Source of the DNA: Campylorhamphus procurvoides
Lineage: Eukaryota; Chordata; Aves; Passeriformes; Dendrocolaptidae
Assembly: GCA_013396655.1 (NCBI GenBank)
Contig: WBMV01006286.1
Span: forward strand, 24,817 to 88,816
DNA: 64,000 bases
Direction of reading: 5' to 3'
Below, piece by piece: positions 61,550 to 64,000 of this stretch. The position numbers were made by a program, and so were the translations under genes. Each line of letters starts with the position of its first letter. The first letter of the stretch is position 1. Under the pieces are notes generated by a model. That model worked only from the letters and a program-made list of their open reading frames with translations, was not told where the DNA came from and made no database searches.

Positions 61550-63455
61550 TCATATATATCTTTATTTTACAACTGTCTTTGGATGGACTCTGAAGGGAAA
61601 TACGTTATATTTCCTGTTAATATTGTACTTATTCACAAGCGCATATCACACCACAGGAAAAAGTAACTTCAGGAAGTTTCTTCCTGAGTCACATTCAGTT
61701 TTCAAAGAAGTTAAGAACTATTGGATTGGCATAAACTGAGAGGAAATGAGCTGCCAAGAGAGTGGGGAAAGTGAGCTGGGCATTCAGGCCACTCATGCTG
61801 AAAGTCTGTGACAGAGTTGTATGGAAGAACAAAGACACTGAGTTATATTGAACAGAAGATGTAAATCAACATTTTACAAAATGTATGGGGTTGCCCTAAT
61901 ATGAGCACAGATAAAAACCACATAAAATATATATAAAAACATATAAAAATATATATAAACATAAAATAAGTTATTTTCTAGAGAAAAGAAATTTAATAAA
62001 CGTGTCCTGTTCAAAACTGCTGAAGGGGATTTGTTGGAATACCACAGGCAAAGCTATTAAAAAAAAACTGCAGGGGAAAAAAACCAACTGTGATGTAGGT
62101 AGGTTAGTGGAGAGCCTTGACTGCAGCAGTCATAGAAATGAGCTGAAATTCAAACAATACAAAGATCCACACTGCTACTTATGTATGTTGCTATCCATTA
62201 GAAGCTTCTCAGCTGAATACAACAGAGAAGGCAGAGATGACAGCTTAGGACTTCCATCAGTAAAGTCAGAGAAGACCTGAAAGTAAACTTCTTCAAGGCT
62301 GTGATGAAACGAAAGGAAATACAGAAGTTGACTGCCTACAATTGCACAGGCCAGCTCTCTGACCCAAGAGTCCAGAAATTTCATTTTACTTCACATAGCA
62401 AGTTACTGTTAAAATGGTTTCCTGAAATTAGGTAAAAGATGTTGGGCTGGGAGGCCTCCTCATCTGCAATGTCTGCAATTGTTACAGTTCATGAACATAA
62501 AAAGTTAATTTCTGTGCACACATAAAACACTAGTCCCACCTGCAGAAACCCTGTGATGCAGTGGTAATGCAGATCTCTGGATCCTCACACTGAGTAACAT
62601 AAGAGAATTCCTGATTATTTCAGTTATGGCACTGCAAATATATTATTACTCCTCCTTACAGAATTTAGACCTCAAGTCTTCAAATCCACATATTACTAAA
62701 ACAGTGAATTCTCACATATGCAGCTCTTCTTGGAGAAATACTGCTTTTCCTTTTTAGACCTTTGTAGTGACATGGCACTAACCAACTGCTCTATATTTAG
62801 CTGCATATATTAATTTATATTTAGGTGGTTATAACCACCCTAAGGCTGTTCTAGACTTCTTCTGGGTGCAATGACCCCGCAGAAATGTAAAGTCAAACCG
62901 GTGCTCTGGTTTTTCCAGTCAAGCTGGATGGTTCTACTCGTGTGCTTAAATATTTTGCTAAGTTAGGCTTCAATGAAGGCCAGGATTGCAAACACGTAAC
63001 AACAGACCAAGCCATCAAACTAACATCATGTTTCTGAAAATGGTCAACACAGGATATTACATACCGGACTGGAATAAGCAAGAGTGACACTTCCTACATC
63101 CACTCCCCACTGTAAACCTTAAGAGAATTCCAAAATACACAGAATTAATTTTTTTTTTACTTGTCAGTCACCCAAAAATCCCTCTTTTACTTATTTCTGC
63201 AGAGTCGCTGTGAACTCATGCTATGCGCTCCATGGAACACTAGTTCTATTTTTTATATATAGCTGTGAAGCATGGCACAGTCTGACACATTCTGTAATTT
63301 GCAGTCATTATGTTTTTCACAGAAACTGCCATATAGCAGGTACAGATTACTCAGAAAACTTTTATTAAAAATCAAGCTAAGCCATTTTTAAGTCCTCAGG
63401 ATAGATAAAGTAATATTTTCAAAGTTAGTGTGAATCAACATATCCCTAAATCTAC
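61550..63455 (-). other. Distal PDE8B intron
   Basis: AT-rich, including an (AT)-rich run at about 61920-61975. A plus-strand 92-codon frame at 62002-62280 has no recognised family. Confidence 0.5.
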
Positions 63456-63708
63456 AGTAAGTTTGAGATAACAGCTCTGCTAGTCTTGAAGGCAATTTTA
63501 CAGTAAGCAGAGTTTTGAAAATGGGAATTTGACTTTTGTATTCTAAAAGAGAAGTAGCCTTGACACACCAGTGCAGTAGGTCAGAGACAACAGCTCTGAC
63601 AGACTTCAAGGTGGTTTTACTGCCAGCATGATGGACTTCCCATATAGAGAGATATGTTCTGAAATTTTCCTTGTGTGCTCTAAAAGACAAGAGGCTGTGA
63701 CACACCAC
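63456..63708. repeat. Diverged two-copy tandem repeat
   Basis: Copy one (63456-63574) and copy two (63575 to about 63708) align: AGTAAGTTTGAGATAACAGC with AGTAGGTCAGAGACAACAGC at the start, and CTAAAAGAGAAGTAGCCTTG with CTAAAAGACAAGAGGCTGTG plus GACACACCA near the end. Copy two carries about 18 extra bases. The divergence shows it is old, unlike the N-flanked copies. A 106-codon minus-strand frame (63388-63708) spans both; no family recognised. Confidence 0.65.
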
Positions 63709-64000
63709 TTAAATGCATCTTGCTTGGTATTTTTTCCCCCCTCCAGAAACTGAGACTTGCTGCTTCTCAGATTCAAATTAAGATAATTTGATTTTGAAGA
63801 GACCTCAGGAAAGGACCCCTCAAAAAAAAGTTAGCTGCAAGATGAGAAAGAAGGAGAGAAGTCATTTTGCTAGTGATGAAAACTACGTGGAGTTTACAGA
63901 AGCATGCACTGTTGACCCATTTCATCATCAATTTTTTAAAACTGTGTACTGAATACACACGAAATGCTGGAAAAAATACCATTTCCCCATAGAAGTCTGA
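63709..64000 (-). other. Distal intron to window end
   Basis: No exon, promoter or CpG-rich stretch seen. The first PDE8B exon must lie further right. Confidence 0.5.

Overview
The window is vertebrate nuclear DNA, almost certainly from a bird. The interspersed repeats are CR1 LINEs with the avian-type 3' ends built on short ATTCT-type repeats, and there are solo LTRs, two of them resembling LTRs I know from passerine ERVL families. The genes are split into small exons with GT-AG introns. Two genes lie tail to tail, WDR41 (+, left edge) and PDE8B (-, most of the window). The same pair converges at human 5q13.3, and the syntenic block is on the avian Z chromosome; the Z placement is inference from synteny only.

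Region by region: 1-640 is a CR1-like LINE ORF2 fragment inside a WDR41 intron. The last two coding exons of WDR41 are at 1766-1899 and 3669-3830, with a 3' UTR probably ending near 5150. After about 0.9 kb comes the PDE8B 3' UTR (about 6080-8024). Twenty-one PDE8B coding exons follow on the minus strand between 8025 and 46781. They encode, in transcript order, a receiver-like (REC) domain, a PAS domain, a linker with phosphorylatable serines, and the HD-type cyclic-nucleotide phosphodiesterase catalytic domain. The reading frame and the phase of every splice junction are consistent across all exons, about 771 codons plus stop. The first coding exon (N-terminal about 100 residues) and the promoter were not found and should lie to the right of the window. 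From 46782 to 64000 is intron, holding three solo LTRs with target-site duplications, a decayed LINE RT C-terminus, a possible further LTR and a diverged tandem repeat.

The genes are ordinary conserved cell genes: PDE8B hydrolyses cAMP with high affinity, and WDR41 belongs to the C9orf72-SMCR8-WDR41 complex. I found no undescribed system. The points most worth a second look are assembly defects (three exact duplications abutting N gaps, and an N gap that removes the end of a catalytic exon of PDE8B), a CR1 whose 3' tail ends about 10 bases before a PDE8B splice acceptor, two tandem NAGNAG acceptors in PDE8B, and the cluster of LTRs in the 5' intron. No RNA genes, CRISPR arrays or CpG-island promoters were recognised.
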